Part shown: positions 1 to 6,067 of the stretch, in pieces
How positions within the stretch are numbered: the stretch's first letter is position 1
How the letters are laid out: each line of letters starts with the position of its first letter
Assembly: GCA_964374095.1 (NCBI GenBank)
Contig: CAYJXJ010000181.1
Span: forward strand, 1-9,181
From: CAYJXJ01 sp964374095
Lineage (GTDB): Bacteria > Elusimicrobiota > Elusimicrobia > UBA1565 > UBA9628
DNA: 9,181 bases
Direction of reading: 5' to 3'
Position numbers and translations under genes: made by a program
The notes under the pieces: generated by a model
What the model saw: the letters and a program-made list of their open reading frames with translations, nothing else
Told to the model about the DNA's origin: nothing
The model's database searches: none

Positions 1-30
1 GGATAAAATGTCTGGCCCCTCATTTCTCAA
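1..30. mobile_element. Possible edge of an inserted repeat or mobile element
   Basis: The deacetylase stump ends abruptly, and just beyond it lies a short non-coding stretch, ggataaaatgtctggcccc (1-19). AAATGTCTGGCCCC-type ends resemble terminal or flanking repeats I associate with small transposase elements in several genomes, but only about 30 bp is visible. No inverted partner or transposase lies in the window. This is an inference from the truncation and the resemblance. Confidence 0.2.
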
Positions 31-173
31 CCAAATAGCGCATCATTGAGGTTCAGAAGAGCCAGCTGGCGGGCGAACGCGCGCGGAGGAACATAGGTAT
101 CGGGATGCTTGGCTCCCGCCGGGGCGATCCCGATGCGGTGGTACACCAATACCGGAACATCGTTTGTCTTCAA
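27..173 (-). pseudogene. Truncated polysaccharide deacetylase (N-terminal stump)
   Basis: A 48-residue minus-strand frame begins at a TTG that overlaps the stop of the upstream gene (TTGA) and ends at TGA (29-27). It reads MKTNDVPVLVYHRIG, then a linker, then YVPPRAFARQLALL. The VPVLxYHxIG block followed by a xFxxQLxLL helix is the usual N-terminus of NodB-type polysaccharide deacetylases, which remove acetyl groups from surface polysaccharide or peptidoglycan. The rest of the catalytic domain, normally about 200 more residues, is absent: after ALL the frame gives NLNDALFG and stops. I infer a remnant cut off by an insertion or rearrangement just beyond the left edge. The TTG start is chosen because it leaves the usual few residues before VPVL. 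The family call from a short piece is fairly secure; loss of function is inferred from the missing domain. Confidence 0.6.
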
Positions 174-502
174 ATTCCGATGCCGGCGAGCAAATTGCAG
201 ATTGCGTTCGTGGCTTCCACCAGCCTGGGGTGGGATGCCTCGAAGCCTTTTACCGAGGAAGAAAGCTCGGCCAGCGATAGCTTCCGGAGATCAAGCGCCC
301 GGTCTTGGCGCGAGGCCTCATGAACCGCCGCTTCCGTGAAACCGACGATGCTGCGGGCCTGGTCGCCATGCGTCCGGGCAAGCTGTTTGACCTCGCCCTT
401 CAGCGCGGCCAACAAGCGAATCAGTTCGGGTTTTTTGTTGAAGCGGGTCGCCTCGATTCTATTGATGGCGGCTTCGATTTTAGCGATCGTGTCTTCTATC
501 AT
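170..502 (-). CDS. DUF4404-like small helical protein
   Basis: This 110-residue protein is charged, probably all alpha-helical, and has no signal peptide or membrane segment, so it should be cytoplasmic. The N-terminal half is a likely coiled coil (IAKIEAAINRIEATR, then LIRLLAALKGEVKQLARTH). The C-terminus, FEASHPRLVEATNAICNLL ending in GIGI, matches the pattern FExxHPxL...L..IGI that I recall from DUF4404 proteins, whose function is unknown. The ATG at 502-500 is the first in-frame start; there is no clear Shine-Dalgarno sequence. It lies 30 nt downstream of the lolD stop on the same strand and may be co-transcribed. Its own stop overlaps the deacetylase stump. The gene is clearly coding; the family label is from pattern memory and is moderate. 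Confidence 0.7.
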   Translation of the reverse strand: MIEDTIAKIEAAINRIEATRFNKKPELIRLLAALKGEVKQLARTHGDQARSIVGFTEAAVHEASRQDRALDLRKLSLAELSSSVKGFEASHPRLVEATNAICNLLAGIGI

Positions 503-532
503 TCTGGGACGAGATAAATCCTATCGAACCCA

Positions 533-1255
533 TCAGGTTTGGTTGGGCGCCGTCCATCCGGCCTCTCGCAATACGCCGTCGGAAAGACGCGTCGAGCGCG
601 TCGCAAAGCCGATCGCGGCCTCGTTGTGGGTCACCATCACCACGGCCGCGCCCTCGCGCTCGGCCAGGGCCTTGAGGTCCCGGAAGACCCGCTCGCCGTT
701 CTTCTTGTCGAGGTTGCCGGTGGGTTCGTCGGCGAGGATCAGCCCCGGCCGGTTGATGAGGGCGCGGGCCAGGGCCGCGCGCTGGCGCTCGCCGCCGGAG
801 ACTTGGGGAGGGAAGCGCTCCGGGAGCGCCCCCAGACCGAGCGAGTCGAGCAGGCCCGCGGCGCGCCGGAAGGCCTCGTCCATGGAGACCGCGCCGTTGG
901 CGCGGCGGGAGAGCCGCACGCGCGCCGGCATGGTCACGTTCTCCAAAATCGTGAACTCGGGCAGCAGGGCGTCGAATTGGAAGACGAACCCCAGCTTCTC
1001 GCCGCGCAGGAGCGCCCGCTCGGTCTCGGGCAAATCCGAGATCGGCCGGCCGTCCAGGAGCACCTCCCCGGAGGTGGGAGAATCCATCAGGCCGAGAATG
1101 TTCAGCAGGGTGGACTTGCCCGAGCCGCTGGGTCCCAGGACCGCCACGAACTCGCCCGCGGAGACGGAGAGGTCGAGTCCCTTCAGGACTTCGACGTCGC
1201 CCGCGACGGAGGGATAGGACTTGCGCAGCCCGCGGACCCGGAGCGCCTCAGCCAT
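533..1255 (-). CDS. lolD: Lipoprotein-releasing ABC transporter ATP-binding protein LolD
   Basis: This 240-residue ABC ATPase powers extraction of lipoproteins from the inner membrane for delivery to the outer membrane, working on the cytoplasmic face with a LolC/E permease. Visible motifs in order: Walker A GPSGSGKST (41-49), Q-loop glutamine in VFQF (about Q93), signature VSGGERQRA (152-160), Walker B LILADEP with catalytic E177, D-loop (GNLD), and H-loop H210. FQFDALLPEFTILENV is the LolD/MacB-subfamily pattern. The ATG is preceded by GGAGG (1269-1265) at 9 nt, which fixes the start. The start overlaps the end of lolC by 8 nt, so translation is probably coupled. Length is normal for the family. 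A MacB-type macrolide exporter ATPase is the alternative, but the LolC/E partner argues for Lol. Confidence 0.93.
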   Translation of the reverse strand: MAEALRVRGLRKSYPSVAGDVEVLKGLDLSVSAGEFVAVLGPSGSGKSTLLNILGLMDSPTSGEVLLDGRPISDLPETERALLRGEKLGFVFQFDALLPEFTILENVTMPARVRLSRRANGAVSMDEAFRRAAGLLDSLGLGALPERFPPQVSGGERQRAALARALINRPGLILADEPTGNLDKKNGERVFRDLKALAEREGAAVVMVTHNEAAIGFATRSTRLSDGVLREAGWTAPNQT

Positions 1256-2465
1256 AGTGGATGGCCTCCACGGGGTCGACCTGGGCGGCGCGGGTGGCAG
1301 GGTAGAGGGTGGCCAAGAGCGAGAGCGCCAGCCCCGAGGCCATGACGGCCAGTACGTCCCGCCAGAGCACGGCGACCGGGACGCGGGAGAGGTAGTAGAT
1401 GTCGGGGGGAAGCTCCACGATCGGGTAGGTCTTGATGACCCCGCACAGGATGAGCCCCAGGAACGTGCCCGCGAGCACGCCCGCGCCGCCGATCAGCAGG
1501 CCTAAAAGCTGGAAGATGCGGCGGATCTGCGCCGGCGTGGCGCCCTGGGCGCGGAGTATGCCGATGTCGCGGGTCTTGTCGATGGCCAAGAGGATCAGGT
1601 TGGAGGCGATGGTGAGGGAGGCGACGAGGATGATGAGCGCCAGGAGGATGAACATCACGATCTTCTCGAGCTTGAGGGCGGCGAAGAGGGTGCGGTTCAT
1701 CTGCTTGAAGGTCCGCACCACGTGCCCGTAGCCCAGTTTCCCCTGGAGGCGGCGGGAGGCCGAGTCGACGAGCCCGATGTCTTTGAGCCGAGCCCCGATC
1801 CCCGTGGCGCCGCCTTCGATGGCGAAGAACTTGGCCCCGGCGGCCAGGTTCGTGTAGCCCGTGGTGGCGTCATATTCGTAGTAGCCGGTGTGCAGGGTTC
1901 CCGCGACCTTGAAGCGTTGCATGCGGGGGAGCATCCCGAGCGGGGTGGCCATGCTCTTGGGCGAAACCAATACGACCTCGGAGCCCAACGCGGCTCCGAG
2001 GTTCGAGGCCAGCTCCTCCCCCAGGACGATCCCCGGCACCTTGTCTCCGGCGAGGCCGCCCCAGCCGCCGCTCTTGAGGGATTTAGCGAGGTCGTTGACC
2101 TGGAACTCCCGCTCGGGATCGAGCCCCTTGAGCACGATGCCGACGGAGCGGCTGCCGTGCGTCACGATGGCCTGGCCCATGACGAAGGGGGCCGAGGCCG
2201 CCACCGCGGGGTCCTCGGCAAGGGCCCGCTCCACCTCGTCGCGGCCCTTGCCCTCGAGGGAGCCATAGACCGTGAGGTGGGAATGCGCGCCCACGATCTT
2301 TTTCTGGATATCGGTCTGGAAGCCGTTCATGACCGACAGCGTGGTGAGCAGGGCCATCACGCCGAGAGCGACCCCCGTGACCCCGATGCCGCTGGTCATC
2401 GAAGCGAAGGGTCCCTTGCGGCGCGCGCGCAGGTAGCGGAGGGCGATGAAGAGCTCGAGGCTCAT
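1248..2465 (-). CDS. lolC: Lipoprotein-releasing permease LolC/LolE family
   Basis: This 405-residue inner-membrane permease is the partner of LolD. It has the FtsX/MacB-type fold: a first membrane helix at about 26-46 (IGVTGVALGVMALLTTLSVM), a long periplasmic domain (about 50-262), then three membrane helices near 268-295, 315-345 and 368-390. Family signatures are present: FIALRYLRARRKG at the N-terminus, MNRTLFAALKLEK before helix 2, RDIGILRAQGAT in the cytoplasmic loop, and ELPPDIYYLSRVPV before the last helix. I chose the ATG at 2465 because LolC/E proteins start just before F-ALRYLR; the frame stays open 21 codons further up but those residues look unlike the family. Only one permease gene is present, so it probably works as a homodimer, as in organisms with a single LolC/E hybrid (often called LolF). 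No strong Shine-Dalgarno was seen. Confidence 0.92.
   Translation of the reverse strand: MSLELFIALRYLRARRKGPFASMTSGIGVTGVALGVMALLTTLSVMNGFQTDIQKKIVGAHSHLTVYGSLEGKGRDEVERALAEDPAVAASAPFVMGQAIVTHGSRSVGIVLKGLDPEREFQVNDLAKSLKSGGWGGLAGDKVPGIVLGEELASNLGAALGSEVVLVSPKSMATPLGMLPRMQRFKVAGTLHTGYYEYDATTGYTNLAAGAKFFAIEGGATGIGARLKDIGLVDSASRRLQGKLGYGHVVRTFKQMNRTLFAALKLEKIVMFILLALIILVASLTIASNLILLAIDKTRDIGILRAQGATPAQIRRIFQLLGLLIGGAGVLAGTFLGLILCGVIKTYPIVELPPDIYYLSRVPVAVLWRDVLAVMASGLALSLLATLYPATRAAQVDPVEAIHYG
1265..1269 (-). promoter_or_regulatory. Shine-Dalgarno of lolD inside lolC
   Basis: GGAGG on the minus strand, 9 nt before the lolD ATG and within the last codons of lolC. It supports the ATG at 1255 as the start and translational coupling across the overlap. 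Confidence 0.6.
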
Positions 2466-2480
2466 GAGGAATCCGGCGTT

Positions 2481-2486
2481 ATTGTA
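2481..2486 (-). promoter_or_regulatory. Candidate -10 box for lolC
   Basis: TACAAT on the minus strand, 15 nt before the lolC ATG. The hexamer 17 nt upstream is ACGTCA, only 3 of 6 to TTGACA, so the promoter is tentative. It implies a leader of roughly 10 nt. Confidence 0.3.
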
Positions 2487-2525
2487 CCTTACTTCCGGGA
2501 GGCTGACGTCTGTCGCGGGGCGATC

Positions 2526-2546
2526 CAACTGTACGCGCGTACAGTT
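2526..2546. repeat. 20-bp perfect palindrome, copy 1 of a bracketing repeat
   Basis: aactgtacgcgcgtacagtt (2527-2546) is its own reverse complement. It lies in the 148-bp divergent gap between lolC and the plus-strand cassette. The 17 bases caactgtacgcgcgtac (2526-2542) recur exactly at 3792-3808. The site is well placed to be an operator for either divergent gene, or it may be one member of a dispersed palindromic repeat family. No T-run follows, so it does not look like an intrinsic terminator. Confidence 0.75.
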
Positions 2547-2551
2547 CGACG

Positions 2552-2573
2552 CCGCGGTCCATGTATTCCGCGG
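2552..2573. repeat. Short inverted repeat (ccgcgg pair)
   Basis: ccgcgg occurs at 2552-2557 and 2568-2573, separated by 10 nt, 6 bp beyond the long palindrome. It could form a 6-bp hairpin or be a weak protein site. In GC-rich DNA this may be chance. Confidence 0.25.
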
Positions 2574-2601
2574 TCAGCGTTAGGCTTCCGCCCGCATTTA
2601 C

Positions 2602-2607
2602 TAGACT
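2602..2607 (+). promoter_or_regulatory. Candidate -10 box, leaderless start of the cassette
   Basis: TAGACT (4 of 6 to TATAAT) lies exactly 6 nt before the TTG start at 2614, the same spacing seen before two other transcription-unit starts in this window. No good -35 was found. Its TAG also closes the reading frame upstream, so the TTG is the only usable start. Confidence 0.35.
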
Positions 2608-2613
2608 ACCGCA

Positions 2614-3081
2614 TTGAGCCTCTTCCTTTCCATCTTTGTTCTGTTCCCCGAGATATGGCCGGCCCAAGCCGCTCCGGCATATCGTCAGGATGCTGGGGCG
2701 CTGATGCGCGAGGCGCCTGATGAAGCCTTCGGTCTCGTGCTGGCCGCGCGCGTGCCGGGTTTCGAGAGTATCTACCCTCTGAGGCGACTGGAGAGCTTGT
2801 TGGGGCGTGTCCCTCAACCGCACGAGCTCCGAGACCTCGACCACTACCTCAACGCTTTCGAGGCCGTCCCGGCCGGCTCGCGGCAGGACCTGACGATGAC
2901 GATGGCCATCGTCGCGGGGTATTCCGCCCTCAAATGGGTGGACCAGCACGGCCCGGGTACGAACTTGCTGTATTTCATCTCCGGCGGCCGCTGGACCGCG
3001 CGCGCCCCCGGCGTCAGCCGGGCGACGTGGGATGAGGTCCGGGCGGGCTGGCATGGGGCTTGGGACGGCTACGCCCGATGA
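2614..3081 (+). CDS. Secreted protein of unknown function
   Basis: I do not recognise this 155-residue protein. It opens with a hydrophobic segment (LFLSIFVLF) and a plausible signal-peptidase site at PAQA-AP (about residue 20), so export to the periplasm is likely. The signal lacks the usual basic residues. The mature part is mixed helical, with SIYPLRRLESLLGRVPQPH, LRDLDHYLNAF and a Trp/Gly-rich C-terminus ending HGAWDGYAR. No cysteines and no known catalytic motif were seen. The start is TTG because an in-frame TAG lies only 10 nt upstream. Its stop overlaps the next gene's start (ATGA), so the two are co-translated. It is on the opposite strand to its neighbours and is bracketed with the next gene by the 17-bp repeat. 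Confidence 0.65.
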   Translation: MSLFLSIFVLFPEIWPAQAAPAYRQDAGALMREAPDEAFGLVLAARVPGFESIYPLRRLESLLGRVPQPHELRDLDHYLNAFEAVPAGSRQDLTMTMAIVAGYSALKWVDQHGPGTNLLYFISGGRWTARAPGVSRATWDEVRAGWHGAWDGYAR

Positions 3082-3779
3082 AAAACGCTCTCAAGCGCCT
3101 GCTGGCGGCGGTCGCGGCGATGGCGCTCCTTGCCGCGGCCGCGGTATGCGTGCCGTCGATGATGTATTTTCTTGGAGGGGGCATCATTAAGGAGTTCAGC
3201 GGCTACGATAATGCCGGAATGTCGATGATCCTTTACGCCTTTGGCATCGGTCTCGGCGCGTGGCTGGCATTCCGGGGCGCCGAGGCGGCTTGGGCCGTCG
3301 CATGGCCGTCTGAATCGAAGGAGCCGTCTGGAAAGGCTGGGCGGCGGGTCAATTTCGCTATGGTCCTGCTGGCCGCGGGGATATTCTCCCTCCCCTTGGC
3401 CATTTTCAATAATAAGGTTAGGGAAATCGAGAGCAAGCGGGGCGAGGGCGCCCTGAAGGGGAATGTCGGCGCCCTGCGCTCCGCCTTGTCCATATACTAC
3501 GGCGACATGAGCGGACAATATCCGGAGGATCTGGCCGCCCTGACCATAGCCGGCAAGTATATCCAGCATCTTCCGAGCCTCTGGAGCGCCAGCGATGCGG
3601 GAGCCTGGGCTGCGCCGCACCAGCCCAACCGGGAGGTTCAGCGCTACGCGCGCTTTGAATCGCGCGACACCGGGAAATGGGGTTACGTCACGCCGTCTCC
3701 GGGCAATGCCGACTCCGTGACGCTGTTCATCGACTGCACCCATACCGACACCAAGGGGTCGGTATGGACTTACTACTGA
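3078..3779 (+). CDS. Multi-pass membrane protein with C-terminal pilin-like domain
   Basis: This 233-residue protein has three predicted membrane helices (about 8-35, 47-75 and 91-111) followed by a soluble region. Residues 114-233 resemble the globular part of type IV pilins or type II secretion pseudopilins: a charged helix KVREIESK, then LKGNVGALRSALSIYYGD, QYPEDLAALTIAGKYIQ, and CTHTDTKGSVW near the end. The third helix occupies the place of the pilin N-terminal helix and keeps a NFAMVLLAAGIF-like character. It lacks the prepilin peptidase site (G/A-FTLxE), and two further helices precede it, so the protein should stay in the membrane instead of being assembled as a normal pilin. ATG at 3078 overlaps the upstream stop. 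Role unknown; a membrane-anchored pilin-like scaffold or a chimeric decayed pilin are both possible. Confidence 0.72.
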   Translation: MKNALKRLLAAVAAMALLAAAAVCVPSMMYFLGGGIIKEFSGYDNAGMSMILYAFGIGLGAWLAFRGAEAAWAVAWPSESKEPSGKAGRRVNFAMVLLAAGIFSLPLAIFNNKVREIESKRGEGALKGNVGALRSALSIYYGDMSGQYPEDLAALTIAGKYIQHLPSLWSASDAGAWAAPHQPNREVQRYARFESRDTGKWGYVTPSPGNADSVTLFIDCTHTDTKGSVWTYY

Positions 3780-3791
3780 AAGCGCGCCGTT

Positions 3792-3812
3792 CAACTGTAC
3801 GCGCGTACCGTC
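3792..3812. repeat. Imperfect palindrome, copy 2 of the bracketing repeat
   Basis: The 17 bases caactgtacgcgcgtac (3792-3808) are identical to 2526-2542. The right arm is degenerate here (accgtc instead of acagtt), leaving a 12-bp perfect core gtacgcgcgtac. It lies in the 41-nt gap between the convergent ends of the pilin-like gene and the SUI1 gene. The two copies are in direct orientation and enclose about 1.25 kb. Confidence 0.75.
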
Positions 3813-3820
3813 GGCCCTAA

Positions 3821-4120
3821 CTAGCCGCCGAGCCGCTTGACTTTGTAGCCCTGGGAGGTCAATTCGGCCTCGATCACGTCCCGGTGGTCTCCCTGGACCT
3901 CAAGGGCGCCTTCCTTTACGCACCCGCCGCAGCCCAGGCGTTTCTTGAGCTGGGAGAGGAGTTTCTCCTTAAGTGTCGGGTGCATGATCAGGCGCTCGAT
4001 GCGGGTGACGCCGCTGCCCTTGGCCCCGCGGTCAAAGGACAGGCGCACGGGCTCGGGCTGGCGGGGGGTGCCCGGCTTGTTCCAGTCCGGGTCGGTGGAG
4101 TAGACGATGGGATCGGCCAT
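3821..4120 (-). CDS. SUI1/YciH-type translation initiation factor-like protein
   Basis: This 99-residue protein belongs to the SUI1/eIF1 family. Bacterial members (YciH) can affect start-site fidelity and ribosome use under stress; their role in most bacteria is not settled. The SUI1 core is clear: GAKGSGVTRIERL, LKKRLGCGGCVKEGALEVQGD and a C-terminal GYKVKRLGG. The N-terminus carries YSTDPDWNKP, typical of bacterial YciH-like proteins. I chose ATG at 4120 because it gives the usual N-terminus MADPIVYSTD and leaves a 10-nt gap after lysS. The frame stays open to an ATG at 4180 inside lysS, but those 20 residues are low-complexity and unlike the family. It is the last gene of the receiver-receiver-lysS operon, so all its neighbours upstream concern signalling or translation. 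Confidence 0.88.
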   Translation of the reverse strand: MADPIVYSTDPDWNKPGTPRQPEPVRLSFDRGAKGSGVTRIERLIMHPTLKEKLLSQLKKRLGCGGCVKEGALEVQGDHRDVIEAELTSQGYKVKRLGG

Positions 4121-4130
4121 GGCGTCCGTC

Positions 4131-5678
4131 TCAGGGGACTTCGCTGGAACCGGAGCGAAGGGTGGGGAATAGGATGACATCCCGGATCGACTCGATCCCG
4201 GTCAGGAGCATCACCAGACGGTCGACACCGAAGCCGATGCCTCCCGTGGGCGGCATGCCGCATTCCATGGCTTCCACGAAATCCTCGTCGAGGACGTCGG
4301 CTTCCTCGTCTTTTTCCTCGCGCCGCACCCGCGCCTGGAAATCGAGGCGGTCGCGCTGGTCCTCGGGATCGTTGAGCTCGGAGTAGGCGTTGGCCAGCTC
4401 CTGGCCCGCCGCGAAGCACTCGAAGCGCTCGACCAAGGACTCCGTCCCGGCCTTGAGCTTGGCCAGAGGCGTGATGGCGGCGGGATGGTCGAGGACGAAG
4501 GTCAATTCGTCGAGATGCGGGAGGATGCGGGCGTCGAAGATGCGCTCGAAGATCTTGGAGCCGGGGGTGCGGGAGTCGGCATGCAACCCGAGCCGTAAGG
4601 CGAGGGTCAGCAACCCCTGCCTATTGAATCCTTTGCCGTCCAGAATAGCCTCGATCTTTTCGCCGCACCACTTCTCCCAGACCTCCGGAAGATAGAGCCG
4701 TCTGAACGGAGGCTTGAGGCTCATGTGCTTTCCGTTTCTCTCCACGGCCTCAATCCCCAGGGCTTGACCGCAATCCCACACGACCCGCTCGAATAACTTG
4801 GCCATGCCGTCGTAGTCCGAGTAGGCCTCGTAGGCTTCGACCATGGTGAACTCCGGGTTGTGCCGGGTGTCGAGGCCCTCGTTGCGGAATATCCGTCCGA
4901 GCTCGAAAACCTTGTCGAGGCCGCCGATGATGAGGCGCTTGAGATGCAGCTCGGTGGCGATGCGCAGGTACATCTCCTGGTCGAGGGCGTTGTGGAAGGT
5001 CTTGAAGGGCCGCGCGGAAGCCCCCCCGGCCTTGGGGAGCAGGACCGGGGTCTCGACCTCAATGAAGCCCAAGGTTTCGAAGGTGCGGCGGATCGTCGAG
5101 ACGATGAGCGACCGGCGCGCGAAGGCCGCGCGGACCTCCGCGCTCGAGACCAGGTCCAGGTGCCGGTGGCGGTAGCGGAGCTCGACGTCCTTGAGCCCGT
5201 GCCATTTCTCGGGCAAAGGACGCAGGGCCTTGGCCAGGAGCGCTACGTGCGTCGCGGCGATGGTGGTTTCGCCCGCCCGCGTCTTGAACATCGTCCCGGC
5301 GACGCCGATGAAGTCGCCGGCGTGGAGGTCCTGCTTGACGAGGGCGAAGTCGGCCTCGGGAAGGGCGTCTTTCTTGAAGTAGGCTTGGACTTTGCCCGAG
5401 GAATCCTCGATGTGGGCGAAGACCGATCTCCCCATGTCCCTCAACGGGAGAAGCCGTCCGGCGCAGCGCGCCGCCGGGCCGGTTCCGATCGCGCCCGCCT
5501 CGGCCGGCGGCAGGGCCAGGGCTTGGGCCGCGGTGTGAGTCTTCTCCCAGCGGGGCGGGAAGCAGTCCAGGCCGCGGCCGCGCAGCTCCCGGAGCTTGGC
5601 CTTCTTGACCGCGAGCACATCGTCTAGGGAGCCGGAGGGGGCCTCGCCCGGGGCCGGCGGCTGCGGAGGCTGCGTCAC
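4131..5678 (-). CDS. lysS: Lysyl-tRNA synthetase, class II
   Basis: This 515-residue enzyme charges tRNA-Lys with lysine in the cytoplasm. The N-terminal OB-fold anticodon-binding domain covers about 70-155 (CAGRLLPLRDMGRSVFAHIED). The class II catalytic domain has motif 1 at 204-222 (GFIEVETPVLLPKAGGA), motif 2 at 264-286 (FRNEGLD, then HNPEFTMVEAYEAY) and motif 3 at 479-508 (GGIGFGVDRLVMLL, DVILFPTLR). MYLRIATELHLKRLIIGG is also typical. No ATG precedes the conserved start LDDVLAVKKAKLRELR. GTG at 5678 overlaps the stop of the upstream receiver gene (GTGA), giving a short Pro-rich leader MTQPPQPPAPGEAPSGS. A second GTG lies at about codon 21. Length is normal for bacterial LysS (about 490-510). 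Identity is secure; the exact start is less so. Confidence 0.93.
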   Translation of the reverse strand: MTQPPQPPAPGEAPSGSLDDVLAVKKAKLRELRGRGLDCFPPRWEKTHTAAQALALPPAEAGAIGTGPAARCAGRLLPLRDMGRSVFAHIEDSSGKVQAYFKKDALPEADFALVKQDLHAGDFIGVAGTMFKTRAGETTIAATHVALLAKALRPLPEKWHGLKDVELRYRHRHLDLVSSAEVRAAFARRSLIVSTIRRTFETLGFIEVETPVLLPKAGGASARPFKTFHNALDQEMYLRIATELHLKRLIIGGLDKVFELGRIFRNEGLDTRHNPEFTMVEAYEAYSDYDGMAKLFERVVWDCGQALGIEAVERNGKHMSLKPPFRRLYLPEVWEKWCGEKIEAILDGKGFNRQGLLTLALRLGLHADSRTPGSKIFERIFDARILPHLDELTFVLDHPAAITPLAKLKAGTESLVERFECFAAGQELANAYSELNDPEDQRDRLDFQARVRREEKDEEADVLDEDFVEAMECGMPPTGGIGFGVDRLVMLLTGIESIRDVILFPTLRSGSSEVP

Positions 5679-6067
5679 TTCTTGTTGCTGAGGATGCCCG
5701 AGATCAGTTCCCGGAGGGTTTTGGGGTCGAAGGGTTTCTGGATGTAGGCGGCCACGTTGGGGGCCAGCTCGAAGAGGTCGCGCATCTTCTGCCCTTTGGC
5801 CGTCAGGACGATGATCGGGATGGTCTTGGTGCGGTCCACGGCCTGGAGGCGCATGTTGAGGGCGTAGCCGTCCATGACCGGCATCATGATGTCGAGGACG
5901 ATGAGCTGGGGCAGCGCCGTCTCCGGGCGGGGGGGCTCGATGCCGAGCTTTTCGAGGGCGTCCTGGCCGTTGACCGCCGAGCTGACCGCGTGGCCGTCCT
6001 TTTCCAAGACGAAGCGCAGCAGCGTGACGATCTCGGGCTCGTCGTCGACGATGAGGACGTCGGCCAT
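5675..6067 (-). CDS. Stand-alone response regulator receiver protein (second of a pair)
   Basis: This 130-residue protein is a single CheY-like receiver domain with no output domain. Acidic residues D8/D9, phosphoacceptor D59 (VLDIMMP), T89 (VLTAKG) and K111 (QKPF) are all present, so it should accept phosphate from a histidine kinase or phosphotransfer protein, none of which is encoded here. GGAGG (6081-6077) lies 9 nt before its ATG, and the ATG shares one base with the stop of the upstream receiver gene (TGATG), indicating coupling. Its stop overlaps the lysS GTG. It is clearly a paralogue of its neighbour: both share VDDE...V.LI.FVL.KDGHAV, LG.EPP.P and KPFDPKTLR. The target is unknown; such proteins act through protein-protein contacts. 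Confidence 0.9.
   Translation of the reverse strand: MADVLIVDDEPEIVTLLRFVLEKDGHAVSSAVNGQDALEKLGIEPPRPETALPQLIVLDIMMPVMDGYALNMRLQAVDRTKTIPIIVLTAKGQKMRDLFELAPNVAAYIQKPFDPKTLRELISGILSNKK

Noticed and set aside
336..1345. Two long plus-strand frames (336-1217, 539-1345) opposite lolD
   Set aside because: They are antisense to a well-supported ATPase, Arg/Ser- or Gly/Arg-rich, with no motifs.
1722..2720. Long plus-strand open frame antisense to lolC
   Set aside because: lolC on the minus strand has clear family motifs throughout; this frame has no recognisable domain and is a high-GC shadow.
2479..3794. Minus-strand frames 2479-3054 and 3069-3794 that would make the region a continuous minus-strand run
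   Set aside because: The plus-strand pair shows a signal peptide, membrane helices, a pilin-like pattern and ATGA coupling; the minus frames show none of these.
3780..3820. Intrinsic terminator at the second palindrome
   Set aside because: A stem is possible (gtacgcgcgtac) but no T-run follows on either strand.
4860..5627. Plus-strand 255-codon frame opposite lysS
   Set aside because: Antisense to conserved lysS coding; composition is typical of a GC-rich shadow.
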